Source: Magnolia sinica (taxonomy: Eukaryota; Streptophyta; Magnoliopsida; Magnoliales; Magnoliaceae). Taken from it: a stretch of 64,000 bases of DNA. The position numbers and the translations under genes are program-made. Every line of letters begins with the position of its first letter. Positions within the stretch are counted from its first letter, which is position 1. The notes below the pieces were generated by a model. The model was not told where the DNA came from, ran no database searches, and worked only from the letters and a program-made list of their open reading frames with translations. Of this stretch, positions 45,311-58,336 are shown piece by piece. The stretch spans positions 80,059,959 to 80,123,958 of the forward strand of contig NC_080579.1 of NCBI RefSeq assembly GCF_029962835.1, written 5' to 3'.

Positions 45311-46369
45311 CAATATGTGTCAGTATTGCATGCCATGTCCTTGGGAACTCCAAAAAAAGAGTAAGGTGTCTCCCTTTATGTATATTTTAAATCCACACCG
45401 GGTCACCACTTGCTCACCCCATATTAGGCATAGAGCCGAATTTTCTAACCATTTTTTTTTTATTTGAGTAGATCATACAATTGAAAATAATATAAGACAA
45501 TTCTTACCCTTGAAACACTTTCCATTGGTATGGCTCACCTAAATCACGATTGACCCTTATTAAATTTTGTGTAACCATCATAATGGGCAACGTAAAAATT
45601 AAGGGTTGGTGTCTCTCTACCAATTATTTTGAGTTTGTGTGGCCCACGTGTATCAACAATTACTCTAATTTTTCTTCCATACGGTTTAGTTAAAATAGTT
45701 CACATGATGGTCAAAGTGGATTTCATATGGAAATCAAGGCGTGGGCCACTCGAGCATAGCCCCTTGCTAGCATCCCTTTTTAAGGAAAAAAAAGAAAAAG
45801 AAAAAGAAGAAGTGTGATTTTACAACACCCCACCTTCTATTGAAACTTCCTGAGAGTCGAGAGAGAAGTAACGTAGAAAAGAGCCGTGTTTCCAACTGCA
45901 CCATTCAATCACCTTCTATAGTTGAAGTGGGGCCACAGGGGCCATAGTGAGAAAGAGAGGAATAAGCATAGAGTGATGGAGGATGAGGAGCAAATAGAGA
46001 TGAGAGTAGAGAGAGATGGAGGATAGGAAGGAGCTAAGAGAGATGAGATTAAGAGGATGTTAATTTTTAAAGAAGAAGTCAAATTGTTTAATTTCCAACT
46101 GTTGAGGATTCCATGGTGATGTGCGTTGAAATTACTCATCTCACCTCAGATTTCAATTCCCGTGAAGTGGTGGTAAATGGAATCATGTACCAAAATGTAG
46201 TCATTTTGTCTTTCTTACTAATTACCACCGATTCCATCGTGTCAAACAACCCTTAAGTGAAAGGGCAAATACATAATTTCACATGAAAGAATCTTTGCCT
46301 TCTAGTTAGCCCAACTATAAACACCCCACCTCGGGTCGATAAGCTTAATTGAACATTAACATTAATACA
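45311..46369. other. Intergenic
   Basis: 45780-45815 is a purine-rich tract and 45905-46070 is GA-rich. 46140-46252 ends in GATTCCATCGTGTCAAACAACCCTTA, the same MITE end as at 29945-29966. No gene is recognised. Confidence 0.45.
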
Positions 46370-46570
46370 TACCCTTAACCCTAAGCCAAACCCGAATCCA
46401 TACCCTTAACCCTAAGCCAAACCCTAATGCATACCCTTAACCCTAAGCCAAACCATAATCCATACACTTAACCCTGAGCCAAACCTCAGTCCATACCCTT
46501 AACCCTAATTCATACCCGAATCTGAACCTTAAACCCCGATTGGAACCCTAATCCAAACCCTAGAACCCTA
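46370..46570. repeat. Minisatellite with telomere-like CCCTAA motifs
   Basis: A unit of about 33 bases, ATACCCTTAACCCTAAGCCA plus AACCCTAATGC, is repeated four to five times and then decays into AACCCTAAT-type motifs. It resembles interstitial telomere-like sequence (CCCTAAA) but is not a pure array. Confidence 0.8.
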
Positions 46571-47109
46571 GAAACTAACCTTAAAATTTGTCTCAAACCC
46601 AAACTTTAGGAAAAACCTAACCCATAGAATCAACCCCTGAGCCAACTCACCTGATCAGCCAAACTAGCCTACCCAGTCAACTCACCTTGTCAAACCAAGT
46701 CCATAAACCCATTTTGTCTTAAGCCCATTTTAATGCCCAATTCAAAGAAAAGAAGAGATAACAAGGCAGCATCGGAGGACCAAACCTGTCCACGTGTACA
46801 GGAGGAACCTCCCTCAGAAGCTGAAGCAAAAAAGGAACGGCGAGCGACACCCTGGGTGCCGCTCGCCACGTGACATTGGCCATACTTTGGCCAGCTATTC
46901 ACTCATATGCGGATGCCCTCCCTACTTATTTCATGCACGTGCAAATTTTGAAAATTACTCTGATGCCCCTCTCTTGAGCCAAAATTACACCTTATGCCAT
47001 CCAAAGCAACACACAAGATTTTTTCAAATGACAATCTCAAATCTTAGCCATCCAAACCCTTTTTAACCTCAAGCCTTGTAGGAATTACTAGAAAACTGGA
47101 CTGGATGGT

Positions 47110-47200
47110 TATAAATACTCACATTTCAATCATCCCTCAATCCACATCCACACACACTAATCCCTATACATCCACAATTAAGCATCAATCCCACCAAGGT
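47110..47200 (+). promoter_or_regulatory. TATA box, leader and splice-donor-like site
   Basis: TATAAATA at 47110-47117 is followed 89 bases later by CCACCAAG|GTGAGT. The leader is CA/CT-rich. The arrangement matches the LTR promoters in this window, and a gypsy gag fragment follows at 49405, so this may be the promoter of a decayed 5' LTR. Its boundaries cannot be fixed. Confidence 0.4.
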
Positions 47201-49404
47201 GAGTGTGGGTGAGAAAGAGATCTTAGTCAAGGTCTAACCCTAATACTAGCCTTATGAGCCAACCCAAGTTCAATCCAAACCACTCGATACGATCCTTGCG
47301 ACATTACTATTCACACAACTGTTTTTTTTTTTTAAATTAAGCTTCGTCTACTCATAGCATTTGTATAGCGCAACATTCATTGCATCATTCAACACACTTT
47401 GCACCAAATTGGATCAGAAGAATGCTTTGAGGCTTGCCAATTTAATCGAATCCTGCCCATCAAAAAATTTGTCAATTACTTCACATTTTGTCACAAGCAT
47501 TGCATACATTCATATACAAGAACTAAATCCTCACCCTCATAAATGGTAAGATCCTATGAAGTAGAGACCGTGTATTTGTATGGGCAAAGTGGGTGCCTAA
47601 AACTTTCCCTCTCTGTAACCACGCTCCCTTATTTGGAATCGTTGATCATAAAGCCAAAGAGTCATCTTAGGGTAGGAAATCTTCGGATCCCTACCCTAGC
47701 ATTTCTACAGGGGTCTAACCAATGGTAGAGATGAAGAAATTGGCTAGTAGTGACTTTGGTCAAACATAATCAATCAATCACAACATAAAGCTCTTGAAGA
47801 AGGTAATCCGTGGAGAAAGCGTCCTCAAGTTGATTCCAGCCAGTGATCCCAACGTCTACTCTAACTTCTTATGAGCACACGCAATGGTCTTTTAGTAGTT
47901 AACAATTTTACAGTCTATGTCTATTTTTAATCTACCACTTATTAGGGAGTGGATCTTAAACACGCTTGTCATGCTTATGTGTGTCCCTCATGCCCATTCC
48001 TGAGTTTGTCCTTATCAAGTCAAATGAGATATGTATGGGAATGATACTTATGGTAAACTTCCAAATTTTAATATAGGGTTAATTGTATGCATACAAAATG
48101 ATTCCTTCATTGCCTAAATCAAGCATACATGGCATGCATGATTGAGGCTATTTTATTGGGTTAAACCTTAGATAGATTTAAGAATATATAGGTTAACTTA
48201 AATGAAAATATCCTGCAACCTTTGTTATAGGAGCCCATGTAATCAAAACCTATGTTTGTGTGACAACCACAATATCAGTTTTGTAGACTCATACTAGGAT
48301 GTGAGAATAAAAATGATGTTAATCCAAAACTTGTGTGGGTGACACCATAATAAATAATGGAGATAAAATTATTCCCATGGAAACCTTCTTGGGGCCAACT
48401 ATTCATATGGTGATTGACACTAGGATGAAGAAAAAACATATCATTCTGATCTAAAACCTCTATGGGCTCACATCTTAACATGAGCTAGCGCGACATATGG
48501 ACCAGATGAATATCACTCAAACATCACAATGGGCCTCACAGAGCTTTTACTTACATGGGCTCCCTATATCAAGGTTTGTAGGAAATCCGCATCCAACCAA
48601 CATGTCATGTGTGTAGCAAAAAGAGCACTCTACTTTAATATAATTATTTTGAATAGATTATGTCAATTTTAACTCACGTAGGCATATGGAGGGAGTGACT
48701 TGTGATGAGCTTTGAGGGATGAATTGCATTAAATCCACCTTGTCCATTAAGAGAAGCCCACATTCCTACCATATATTTTAAAAATCAATCAAATCCAAGA
48801 TTTATGTGGGCAATGCCATAGGGAAATGATGTAAAACTATACTTGAAATGTCTAAATTAATGTGGCGTGGCCCATATGAGTCTTAGAATCTAGGCATCTC
48901 TTTATCCCAAAGGGGCACACCAAATAAATAGATTGGATGGCAAGTATACACCATGGTAGATACAGTTCAATAATTTTAATGGTAAGCATCACCATCTCAA
49001 TCATTCCTGATGTTATAGCCCACTTGAGTTTTGAACTGGCATGACTTTTAAGCCCTAGTCCAAACATAAGGTATTGCACCTAATGGATAGGGTGGATCTC
49101 ATCCACGTGAAGTTTTTCCATTGCATCAATGGAAACACTTCCCATGCATATGTAGGTCACATAAGCATTTTCATTTTTGGATGTACTATAACTATTGTTA
49201 TTCAATCTGGACTGATGGGAACCAAAACTGCTGGAGAACCAATTTACACAAGCAGAGTCAACCATATTATTGGTCTTAAAAGGAGAAGTATACTATTGGT
49301 GGAAGTAAGTATTTAGGACTGTTGAGGAAGGAACAGTATTGGACTCACAATAGATTCTGTAAGAAATTTAATAAGAAATACATTTCCAACAATGTACAGA
49401 AAAG
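47201..49404. other. Unassigned, possible decayed LTR or leader
   Basis: 48270-48560 has parts of the dispersed cassette (GTTAATCCAAAACTTGTGTG, CTGATCTAAAACCTCTATGG). No coding signature is found. The interval lies between the TATA/donor at 47110-47200 and the gag remnant. Confidence 0.4.
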
Positions 49405-49545
49405 GGGGTAGAATTCATGAATTTGGAACAATGCGACATGACGGTCGAGCAGTATAAGGCAAAGTTCACCAAGTTGTCTCGCTTCGCTACCTACTTGGCA
49501 ATAGACAATAACATCAAGGTGAGGAAGGTTGAAAGGGGACTTAAA
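49405..49545 (+). pseudogene. Gypsy gag fragment (Tekay/Del-like)
   Basis: The plus strand reads EFMNLEQCDMTVEQYKAKFT followed by LSRFATYL and VRKVERGL, the well-known capsid motif of chromovirus gags (FMNL.QG.M.V..Y...F..LS). It is a short piece, with the remainder of gag, protease and reverse transcriptase deleted before the integrase fragment. Confidence 0.8.
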
Positions 49546-49638
49546 TAATTCATCTGCAGTTATATAATATCATTAAAACTTAAAACTTATATGAAAGTGG
49601 TGAAAATATTGATAATCATCAAAAAATATAATGAATAT

Positions 49639-49842
49639 TTTTAGAAGATCTTTCAAAAGGCTATAAGAGTTTTCATAAAATTTAATACCGCCTTTCACCC
49701 ACAGACTGATAAGTAGACTGAGAGGGTCAACTAAATTCTTAAAGATATGCTCAAAGCCTATGTGTTGGATTTTAAGGGAAGTTGGGACAATCACTTGTCC
49801 CTGATCAATTTTTCTTATAACAATAATTATCCAGTGATTATT
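49639..49842 (+). pseudogene. Gypsy integrase fragment, split by LTR A
   Basis: The frame contains FNTAFHPQTDK, then TERVN, ILKDMLKAYVLDFKGSWDNH and FSYNNNYP, the C-terminal half of a Ty3/gypsy integrase core. The LKDMLKAYVLDFKGSW block is typical of Tekay/Del-type elements. At least three stop codons show that it is dead. The frame continues at 63152 after the LTR nest. Confidence 0.85.
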
Positions 49843-50619
49843 TGTAACACCCCGTACTTTATAGTACTCGGGTGTTACCATATAACCTAATTTAGAATAA
49901 GTACAAATCTAATTCATCTAAATGTTCACACGTTCTAGTCTAAATCTAACCATTCGGAGCAATATTCACCTCTAGAACAAGTTACACATTCGTTGATTTT
50001 TTAGATGGATCACTACATCATCAAGTCACTCTATTTTTAGGATTTCAATCACCGTGTAATGCCCCGACTTTTCAAGAACCGAGTACATGACCCGTGTCCC
50101 GAAAACTCGAGTGTTAACCTTAAAGGATGGTCAGGTATAATATTTTTCTTTTATCAGAGTAAGCAGATGAGCGTAGAGTGGACAAGTAGCATGAAGGGAA
50201 ATTTCAAATTTCATTTAGAATATACAAGTGCTGCCCAAAATGACTTATACAAACCAATGTCTCCAAACATTAACAAATACAAGAATTACATGATCTAATA
50301 CATAAGAAATAATAGAAAGCATATAAATATAAGCCGCAATATCACACAGCTCCTCCAAGTATACAGTCATGCATTCCTGGTGATCGTACCCTGCTCATTA
50401 TCAAGTCTGAACATGCATATCACTTAAGCCACCTGTACTACATGTACAGTTTTATATTTAATGGATGAGTGACCAACTCAGTGTGAATTTTCCTCAAGAT
50501 TACACACCGCCGCATTAGGTAAGAAATAGTATAAAACATACAAACAACCAAAACAAAGTAAATGTAGTCTTGTTAGATGCATGGATGCATGAATGTAATG
50601 ATCGACCCGGGTAAAACAA

Positions 50620-50830
50620 CCAGACGGTCTGTGCCCCGGGTAAAATATCCAGACGGGCAATGTCCCAAGAAAAACATCCGGATAGACATCGGGGTCGTCA
50701 CCCAGGGATAAGACTGGTTATCAGCGCAACATGCAGCGTAATCGCAGGGCATGATAAACCGAGTCAATATCACAATCGAATGACTAGTCATAAGCGCAAC
50801 ACGCAGCGTAATCGTAGGGCAGAGTGATCC
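50620..50830. repeat. Short repeats in LTR B
   Basis: CCGGGTAAAACAACCAGACGG-type units of about 30 bases occur three times. They are followed by two copies of GCGCAACA(T/C)GCAGCGTAATCG about 80 bases apart. Confidence 0.75.
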
Positions 50831-53159
50831 AAGTCATCGAAATATGCCATATATGCATGACTTGTCAACCCATTATTAGTCCATTTACAACCAGTTAATT
50901 TAAGTAAGCTCAGGGGTCACTACGGGGAGCACATGGCCGAGCGTAGGCCGACAGCTCGGGCATAGGTCCCATTACCACCATCCCCGGCTCATGAGACTAC
51001 CACCTTAGGATGTTTAATGGAAACCTGTCGACTAGTGGCCAATCATATTACCGTATATGGGGCTTACCATCGCATGGTTGCACAGAATAAAACATCGAAC
51101 CCATATAGGGAAAATACTAGAACAAAGCCACATAGGGCGAAATCAAAGTAGGCCACATAGGGCAAGTATCAGAACCGTGCGATAAAAGACCATCCTTGAA
51201 AGCCATTGGATACAACAACCCTGGATGGTAGGCCCACATCAATGATCCATCTAGACCATCACTCAATAACCACCAAGTCGAAGGTCCATTACGATCACAA
51301 CTAGTCAAGTTACATCCCAAGTATGGGTGTACATTCATATGTGGAAATTTCCCACTCATGTACCAGTTTAAGTTCCATAAGCAATCCACAAAAAGAAATC
51401 CACAAGCATGAACAATTATACAGGATAATCATAAAGCATGTAATACATCAATTCAATTCCCACCAGCTAACACATGTGATTATAAAGGGAGATCAATTAT
51501 GAATTTAAATAAAAACTATAACTTAAGCTAATGAGAAGATGGAAAGCTCAAGGGGAAGAATCATCACCGGATATGTTGTAGGGTGTCCTTTGGTGTGAGC
51601 CCTCTCGAGAAGCTAGCGTCTCTGCATCACTTGAACAGATTCCTAGAGAAATCCCTTGCATTAGCTGATAAGTTCTACGATTCTAGGACGCCATGTTGGT
51701 CGAATGACCCAAATCATGATGGTTTGGCGCTTATTTGAGAGGGGTACAGGCCCGTCAATACTTGTCCTAATAAGCGGGCTCGATATACTGTTATTTATTT
51801 GGTGGGGTCCCTTGCACAGACCGTGTAGATGGGCATTTATATCATGGTGGGAACCCCATACGTGACCCACCGCCATATGGATGGACTAGCGCACTGTAGC
51901 TATTATTTATACATCACACAGCGTATGTATGTATACATTATGTATACGGGGTTTATGTATATGCTATATACACTGTGGGTGTATCTCTCAGCATTTCTAA
52001 CTTATACAGTATGTATATTATAGCATATATATATATATATACAACATGCATATACATTTCAGTGTCCAGGTGTATCACGTCCATCCCCTGGACAGTGTAT
52101 GAGTATAAGGTGGTCTTGCAAGTATGTGGGTCCCACGTGAGCATGGGTGTTGAATCCGAACGGTCCATAAGATGTGGAATCCCAAGAAACCTTAGGTGGT
52201 AAAATTTCACCCTAATCTAAGATTCCAGTGGCCCATAACAAAGATAACTTCAAATCAAGGGAAGAAACTGTTTGCATTAATCATGGCCCACCCAAGTTTT
52301 GGTTCAAGGTAAAAATGGGAACCAGGGGTTTTTATGAGGTTCTGCTCCAAGTGGACCATTCAGATTTTTCAGATTCATCAACCATGGGGAGATCTCGAAA
52401 TTTTGCAGTGGCTTACGTGAATTGGTATATTATGTCTTCACTCCCTGGTGCATGCATGCACCGTCAATTTACTTCACGTGTGGGTCCCATGTGGGGCCCA
52501 CCACGTTTACATCCACCCATACATCATATATATGTATACCCTATGTAGTATAGCATCACGTATATCGTATATTTTACATAATATACACACTTATTTATGG
52601 ACCGTTGAAGCATCCAACAACCACCGTCCAGATCTTCTGGACAGTGCAGATGGATTTCTCTCAACCCGGCAAGACAGTGGACGGTGTGGATATGTAGTAG
52701 GGTGGCCCATAACATTCGTACAGCCCACCATTCTTCAATTTGTGGCCCAACGTAGTGACACCCGCTTGCAACTCGTGTGAGGCCCACCAGAAGTTTTCAG
52801 GGCCCACGTTGGTAGGTGGTGGCCCATGGTGGTTTATGCGAAGGGTGGCCCACTTGGTCTGATGGTGTGGTCTGCCAGAAATTTAGCTGGGGGGTCCACG
52901 CAGTGCAGCCCACTAATCTTTTGGTGGGGCCTAACACGAGGTAGCCCTTGTTGTAATTGGCAAGGCCCACCTACAAATTGCAGGGCCCAACGCCAGAAAG
53001 CCCAAAGCCTTCGTGAAAACAGCAACTCTGCTGCATGCATTTGAACTGCGTCCTGGTTGTGGTGGTGGTTCGATTCGGGACCCATTCACGGCCCACTTTG
53101 GAGCCGGATGGTAACCGATCAAGGGTTGGTGTGAGAGCTCCGATCAGCACGCTTTTTCA

Positions 53160-53860
53160 GTCTAACAGGGACCCATGGCAGGGCCATTTGGATGTCTGAC
53201 GGACGGCCGATTTCAGCTCGACTGCAACCGACTTCCACCACCCTCTCCAGGCCTGATGCACGGCCATTGCCATGGTCCATTTTCAGCTCCAAAACAGAGC
53301 TAACATGTGGCTTGATGGGTGGTTACAGGTGGTCTGATGGATGGTCCATTTTCAGCTCTAAACAGAGCCTAATGAAAGGTCCAATGGCCAGCCACTGTCG
53401 AGCCTCGTTTGGGTCTGAAACATAGGCGTTTACTTGGCCTGGTTCTAGCCCACGAAGGTGAGTGTTGTTGGCCTGATATTGGCTCGAAATCGATACTTCA
53501 GTCCGGTCGGATTTCAGCCCAGAACAGGGCCGTTGCATGGCCTATTTGCAACCTACGTTCTCAGCTCAAAACAGAGCTTTGGTTAGCTTTGATCCTAGCT
53601 ATTGTTTGGCTTGGCCTTTGGCCTGAAACAGAACCACCATCCGGTCCTGCTTGTGTCTTGAAACGCAGCCATCAACTTGGCCTGTTTCCACTCACTACAG
53701 GGACCCAACGCTACCACTCCCTCAGACCATTCCATAGCCATTGATTGGCTCGATCTGGCCTGAGACTTGGTTGTCGTTCAGCTTAGTTCTCTATCCATTT
53801 TCAGCCATTATTTGGCTGATCTCAGACCCGAGGTTCAGCCACCGCTTGGTCCCAGGTGAG
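53160..53860. repeat. Degenerate TTTTCAGCTC(C)AAAACAGAGC tandem region
   Basis: Units with TGG(T/C)C(C/T)ATTTTCAGCTC followed by AAACAGAGC recur irregularly every 60-110 bases. The resulting open frames of 70-110 codons have no family signature. Confidence 0.65.
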
Positions 53861-53877
53861 CATCACCCCCCACTTGC

Positions 53878-54030
53878 TACTGCTACGAAGGGAAAAGAAA
53901 TAGAGAAATGAAAAACAACTGCTACAAGGGAAAAAGAACAGAGAAATGAAAAACAACTGCTATAAGGGAAAAAGAATAGAGAAATGAAAAACAACTGCTA
54001 TAAGGGAAAAAGAACAGAGAAATGAAAAGG
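53878..54030. repeat. 41-bp tandem repeat, four units
   Basis: The unit AACTGCTATAAGGGAAAAAG plus AACAGAGAAATGAAAAAC is repeated four times with very few changes. Confidence 0.92.
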
Positions 54031-54324
54031 CAACCAAAGGAAGAAGAAAAAAAAAAGCTATCAGGGAGAGTGTCTTCCCCCCGGATCAGTTATAGCTGAA
54101 CTCACCAAGGTGGGTTCCCTAGTTTCTCTTCTCTCTTCTCCCCTACTCTCCTTCCTATCTGCCTGTGAAGCTACAATCCCAACTGATTCGACTCGGTCCT
54201 GCCTCACAGGGACTGAGTTGGAGCAGTGGAAATCGAGTCCCCCACCGTCGACTGGTCACTCTCTCTCTACACTCTCTCTATCTTTCTTCTCACTTGGCGT
54301 AGATTTTGAGGGTTACAGTGCCCT

Positions 54325-54334
54325 CCTTTTATAG
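54325..54334 (-). promoter_or_regulatory. TATA box of LTR B
   Basis: The minus strand reads CTATAAAAGG. It is followed by a GA-rich leader (GAGAAGAAAGATAGAGAGAG) and, about 230 bases on, the donor-like CTTG|GTGAGT. Confidence 0.6.
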
Positions 54335-54564
54335 TCAGTGAGAGAAAGATGGACGGTTGTGATCGTCCTCACCATGCATGGCCGAGCTTTGCCCTTCCCA
54401 AAGAGGAAGTCGGCTTCTCTCTCCCTCCTTCCACAGGCCCTCGGTCGGTCTGTTTTTAGCATGGATTGGACGGTGGCGTTCAATCTCCTTCATCCATTTA
54501 CAAGTGGTCAAACGGCTATACCGTTTTGATCATGTGGGTCCCATGAAGGATTTGAACGGTTTAT

Positions 54565-57500
54565 TGTAACGCCCTGAAATTCGGGGGTCGAGCATAACCC
54601 AGCTCCCGAGTTCCAAAACATCACTTATGCAACATATTTAATGATGGATGTATGTTGTCTGTATTAGTGCATAAAACATGGAATAGATTAAGCCAAAGCA
54701 CAGATATAATTCAGGGATAAGTGAAGAAAGCAAGCGGAAGACTTATAGAAATATATGTGTACAAGTGCAAATCCCTGAAGTACATATACATACCAGGTCG
54801 TAATGAAAGTATTATTATCAGAATTACAAGTATCAAGTTACATCATTTAATTCCCAAAAATAATCCCAGAATCCCGCGCATCAGAACAAGGCTCGCTAGA
54901 ACCCATCTGAAAACTGCATATAAGAGAAAGCAGCCTCATCATCATCCATCTCCCGCTCTGCCTCAGAAGTCGCCTCAACATCTGCAACATCAGCAGCTAA
55001 GACAGTCTGGTGGGTGTTTAACACCGCCCCAGAACGTGGGAGTGAGTGATCAACTCAGTGGAACAATAAAGCACAGGTTAACATGTTATCAGTTCAATCA
55101 AGCAGTAATGATAAAGCAGAACAATTAAACAAGTCCTAAATACTCTTGTTAATGCAAGGATGCATGCAGAATGATGCGTGCCCTCACGCGTATACCCTTA
55201 GCGTCTTCATCTTACGTTACGCATGACACCACCTCAAAGTGCGCCACATCTACAAAGCACATGCAAATGCGGTGCATGGATATGATTACCAAGTTGTTAT
55301 TAGTCCTTTTCATACAGCAGGATTGGGAAGCTAAGATACCTTCCTCATATCACCATCCAAACAGTGATCCATTCTAGGGTCGTCAATCCTAGGCATCTCA
55401 TACGATCATATGTTTTGAGGTCGTTGCAAAAGGCTCGTCACCAATCAATGCACACCTATCATACCATTGTTACTACACTAAGGCTCGTCACCTCAATACG
55501 GTATCCGGGTATGCTCGAGGTCACTACAAAGGGCTCGTCACCAATCAATGTAGGCCGATAGCACGAATATAGTATCCCATACCACCATAATCGGCTCACG
55601 AGTTTAGTTGCTCACTGGTCACTACGGGGAGGCTCTCACCCCAGCGTAGGCCAACAGCTCGACCACGGTGTCCCATACCACCATGTCCGGCTCATGAGTC
55701 TTAGCAGATCAAGGTACCATGGTTAATAGGATTTCATTGGTAAGTTCGGTACCCTAGATTCAAGCAGTAGCGTCCATACATGGTGAATATACATCGGACA
55801 ATCGGGTTACTTAACGAACTCGACTAGCACGAGTGCACGTTGAGTTGAACGACATAGAGTGCGCAAGCACTCCGCATGGCCAAACCACTGCCGACAACTC
55901 TAATACGACTCGGGTTCGTCTAATCACGTCCTTTGTGGCGAAAGCGATCTCAGCCACAACCTTAAGGTAGATTACCGATTTCCTGGACTATTCATAGTCC
56001 CAAACACATTACCCTACAACAGATATTCGTATTAAATGTAGAACAGTAATGGAACAACAACTTCAATCATGTGGTACTCAAGCATTTGAAGAATATCAAC
56101 TTAACATAAATGTAAGCATAAGTAATGCTTGAACTTAAACAACAAGGAATGTAACTAGCAAGAAGGAAATCATGCACACTAGTGGGAGAGTCGAGAATCG
56201 CTTCTCAACACCCATACTAGGTTGAAACATCACACTATAGATCATTCAGACATTTCTACAAACACTTAGAATACACAATACAACATATATGACATATGTT
56301 GAAATACACACATTTGGACAATTCCTTTTACCAAGGAGTTGTCATACATACATCTAGCATACATACATGACAAATAATCATGGCAAACACAAGTGCATAT
56401 TTTATACGCATACGGTACTTTATACATACACATACAATACACAAATCTCAATATAACACATGCATATCAGGAACGCAACATAAACATAACATTTGGCATA
56501 CGAAATCTCATCCATAACAAGAATAAACCATTAACTGACATTGAAAGCCTTGAAAACCATAACCTATACACTTAAAGTCCGCACCTTAAGCCAGAAAAGA
56601 ACACCGAACCGATTTCAGACGAGTTGTCTTCATCAACGGCGATAGAATACCCTAAAGCAAGAATAGAAATGAGATACAACAACACCAAGACTATTCTAAG
56701 CTCTAACACAGATTAGGGTTAGGTTAACTTACCCGAAGATGAACTCAGAATTGTCAGAATAACGATTCAAAGTGAAGGTTCAAGGATGTAGAAGAACAGG
56801 AAAGAATCTAAGATGATTCACCAACTTCTCTCTCACTTTCTCTCTCTTTTCCTTTTTCTTTCTTAGGTAGGGTTAGGAAATTCGTATGGAAAAGAGAGCT
56901 AGGGTTTTAAGGACTATAAATAGGCCTAATATTGATGAAAATAACCCCAGGGCCAAGGTATACTTAGGGTATAACCAAAACCTGCCTCTCGCAATCCAAC
57001 GAAGCACTTCTAGTGGGCCAAATACCACGAAAGGTCGGACTTAAGCTCACTGACCATGGATCTAGGTCAAGCTGAGTTTTCGTACCGACCGGCTCTTCAG
57101 ATCAGCCGTGGCGGACCACACTCAATTCAACAGTCACTAAATCTCGATCAAGTCCACAAGCACAAGGACATGCCTGGGTCACCTTCCCTGATCAGAGGGT
57201 GAAATTAGGTCAGAATCCAACGGTCAGATTGCTTAAAATCATCGCGCAAGCGACACGACTCAGATTTCACAAAAGCTCAATAAATTTTCAACCGTTCTCA
57301 CACTCTTCACTCCGAACTCAAACAAATCGACCCAGAACATCACATGGACTTGATTTTCAAGGTGATGGTCAAGCCCAACATGGTGACCGCAACAGCCTAA
57401 GATCATCGCTATCGGACTTTCGACTCACGGTCCAGGTCCGATCCAGAACTTCCAAAAATTCTCCAGAACAACTGGATTTAGCGATGGATCCCAGATTTCA

Positions 57501-57656
57501 GAGTAACATAGCGCTAACTAATCTACAGGTTTTGAGTCATGCAGATATAATTTAAAGTGATTGATGCAGATTTCATAAGTAATCGAGTATAGCGTTAATT
57601 ACCCCAAAAACAACTACTTAGGGAAAGATTAGCACAAAATTTTTCGGGTCATTACA
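54565..57656 (-). mobile_element. Long LTR C, 3.09 kb, innermost solo LTR
   Basis: It starts TGTAACGCCCTGAAATTCGG and ends TTTTCGGGTCATTACA. It is flanked by the perfect 5-bp duplication TTTAT (54560-54564 and 57657-57661). Minus orientation: TATTTATA on the minus strand at 56915-56922, CCATACGAATTTCC, a GA-rich leader and a consensus donor CGG|GTAAGT at 56732. A 3' module lies at 55550-55700. There is no gag/pol and no second LTR, so it is a solo LTR. Confidence 0.88.
56915..56922 (-). promoter_or_regulatory. TATA box of LTR C
   Basis: TATTTATA on the minus strand. The following CCATACGAATTTCC block is also found just after the TATA box of LTR D (CCATACGAATTTAC, 18976), which links the two LTR promoters. 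Confidence 0.6.
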
Positions 57657-58336
57657 TTTATAATGCTTGGAAAACGGTCGTGGTGGCCCACTTATAGGCT
57701 TGAAGCGGGTCGGTTTGAAACAGAGAGAGAAAGGGTGGGAAGATATTTGAGAAATGCTCGGTCAGAGCTAGTTTGACTGAGTCATTAGATTTAGTACACC
57801 TCGTGCCCAAGCACTCTTTGTGTACATGCATTGTGTAGGGGCCCACTGAAATGTGATTACCATGATCTACTCCGTTCATTTGTATTGGGGAACATTACCC
57901 AGGGATCCTGGTTCACTTTGGGTTGATAGTGAGCCCTAGGTGGCCCGTTACATAAATCCTTAGGCCGTCAGTTGCCCATATGTCGAGATCCGTTGATCAG
58001 GTGGGCCTGATAGACTTTTTCAACGGTTAATATAGGGTATTAGTTATGATGAAGGCTTTGTTTGTCGCTAACGAATTCTAAAGTGTCGGTAACAAGTGTG
58101 TTGCATCAGAATTAACTAGCATAATGGCTTCAATCTTTGAGTGTTTGAGTGGTCTCACCTTCCCGGTTGTCGTAGGGAGTATTCTGGCTCCTGGAGACCC
58201 TGATGGATGGCTCTAATGTCGACGGAAATTCCCATCCTGCGTATGTCGAGTTCACGTTTTGGTTAACCTAAGTAATTTTTAGTTTAGTGTGGGTTTAAAA
58301 GGTAACACCCGAGTACTAAAAGTACGGGGTATTACA

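Larger units (their letters stand above)
50055..58336 (-). mobile_element. Long LTR B, about 5.2 kb net, nested in A
   Basis: The left end is TGTAATGCCCCGACTTTTC and the right end AAAAGTACGGGGTATTACA. Flanks CACCG and CCCTG match at only three of five bases, so the duplication is decayed or the boundary is off slightly. Minus orientation: TATAAAAGG on the minus strand at 54325-54334, a GA-rich leader and a CTTG|GTGAGT donor at 54105. The 3' module lies at 50920-51000. It is split by LTR C. Confidence 0.65.
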
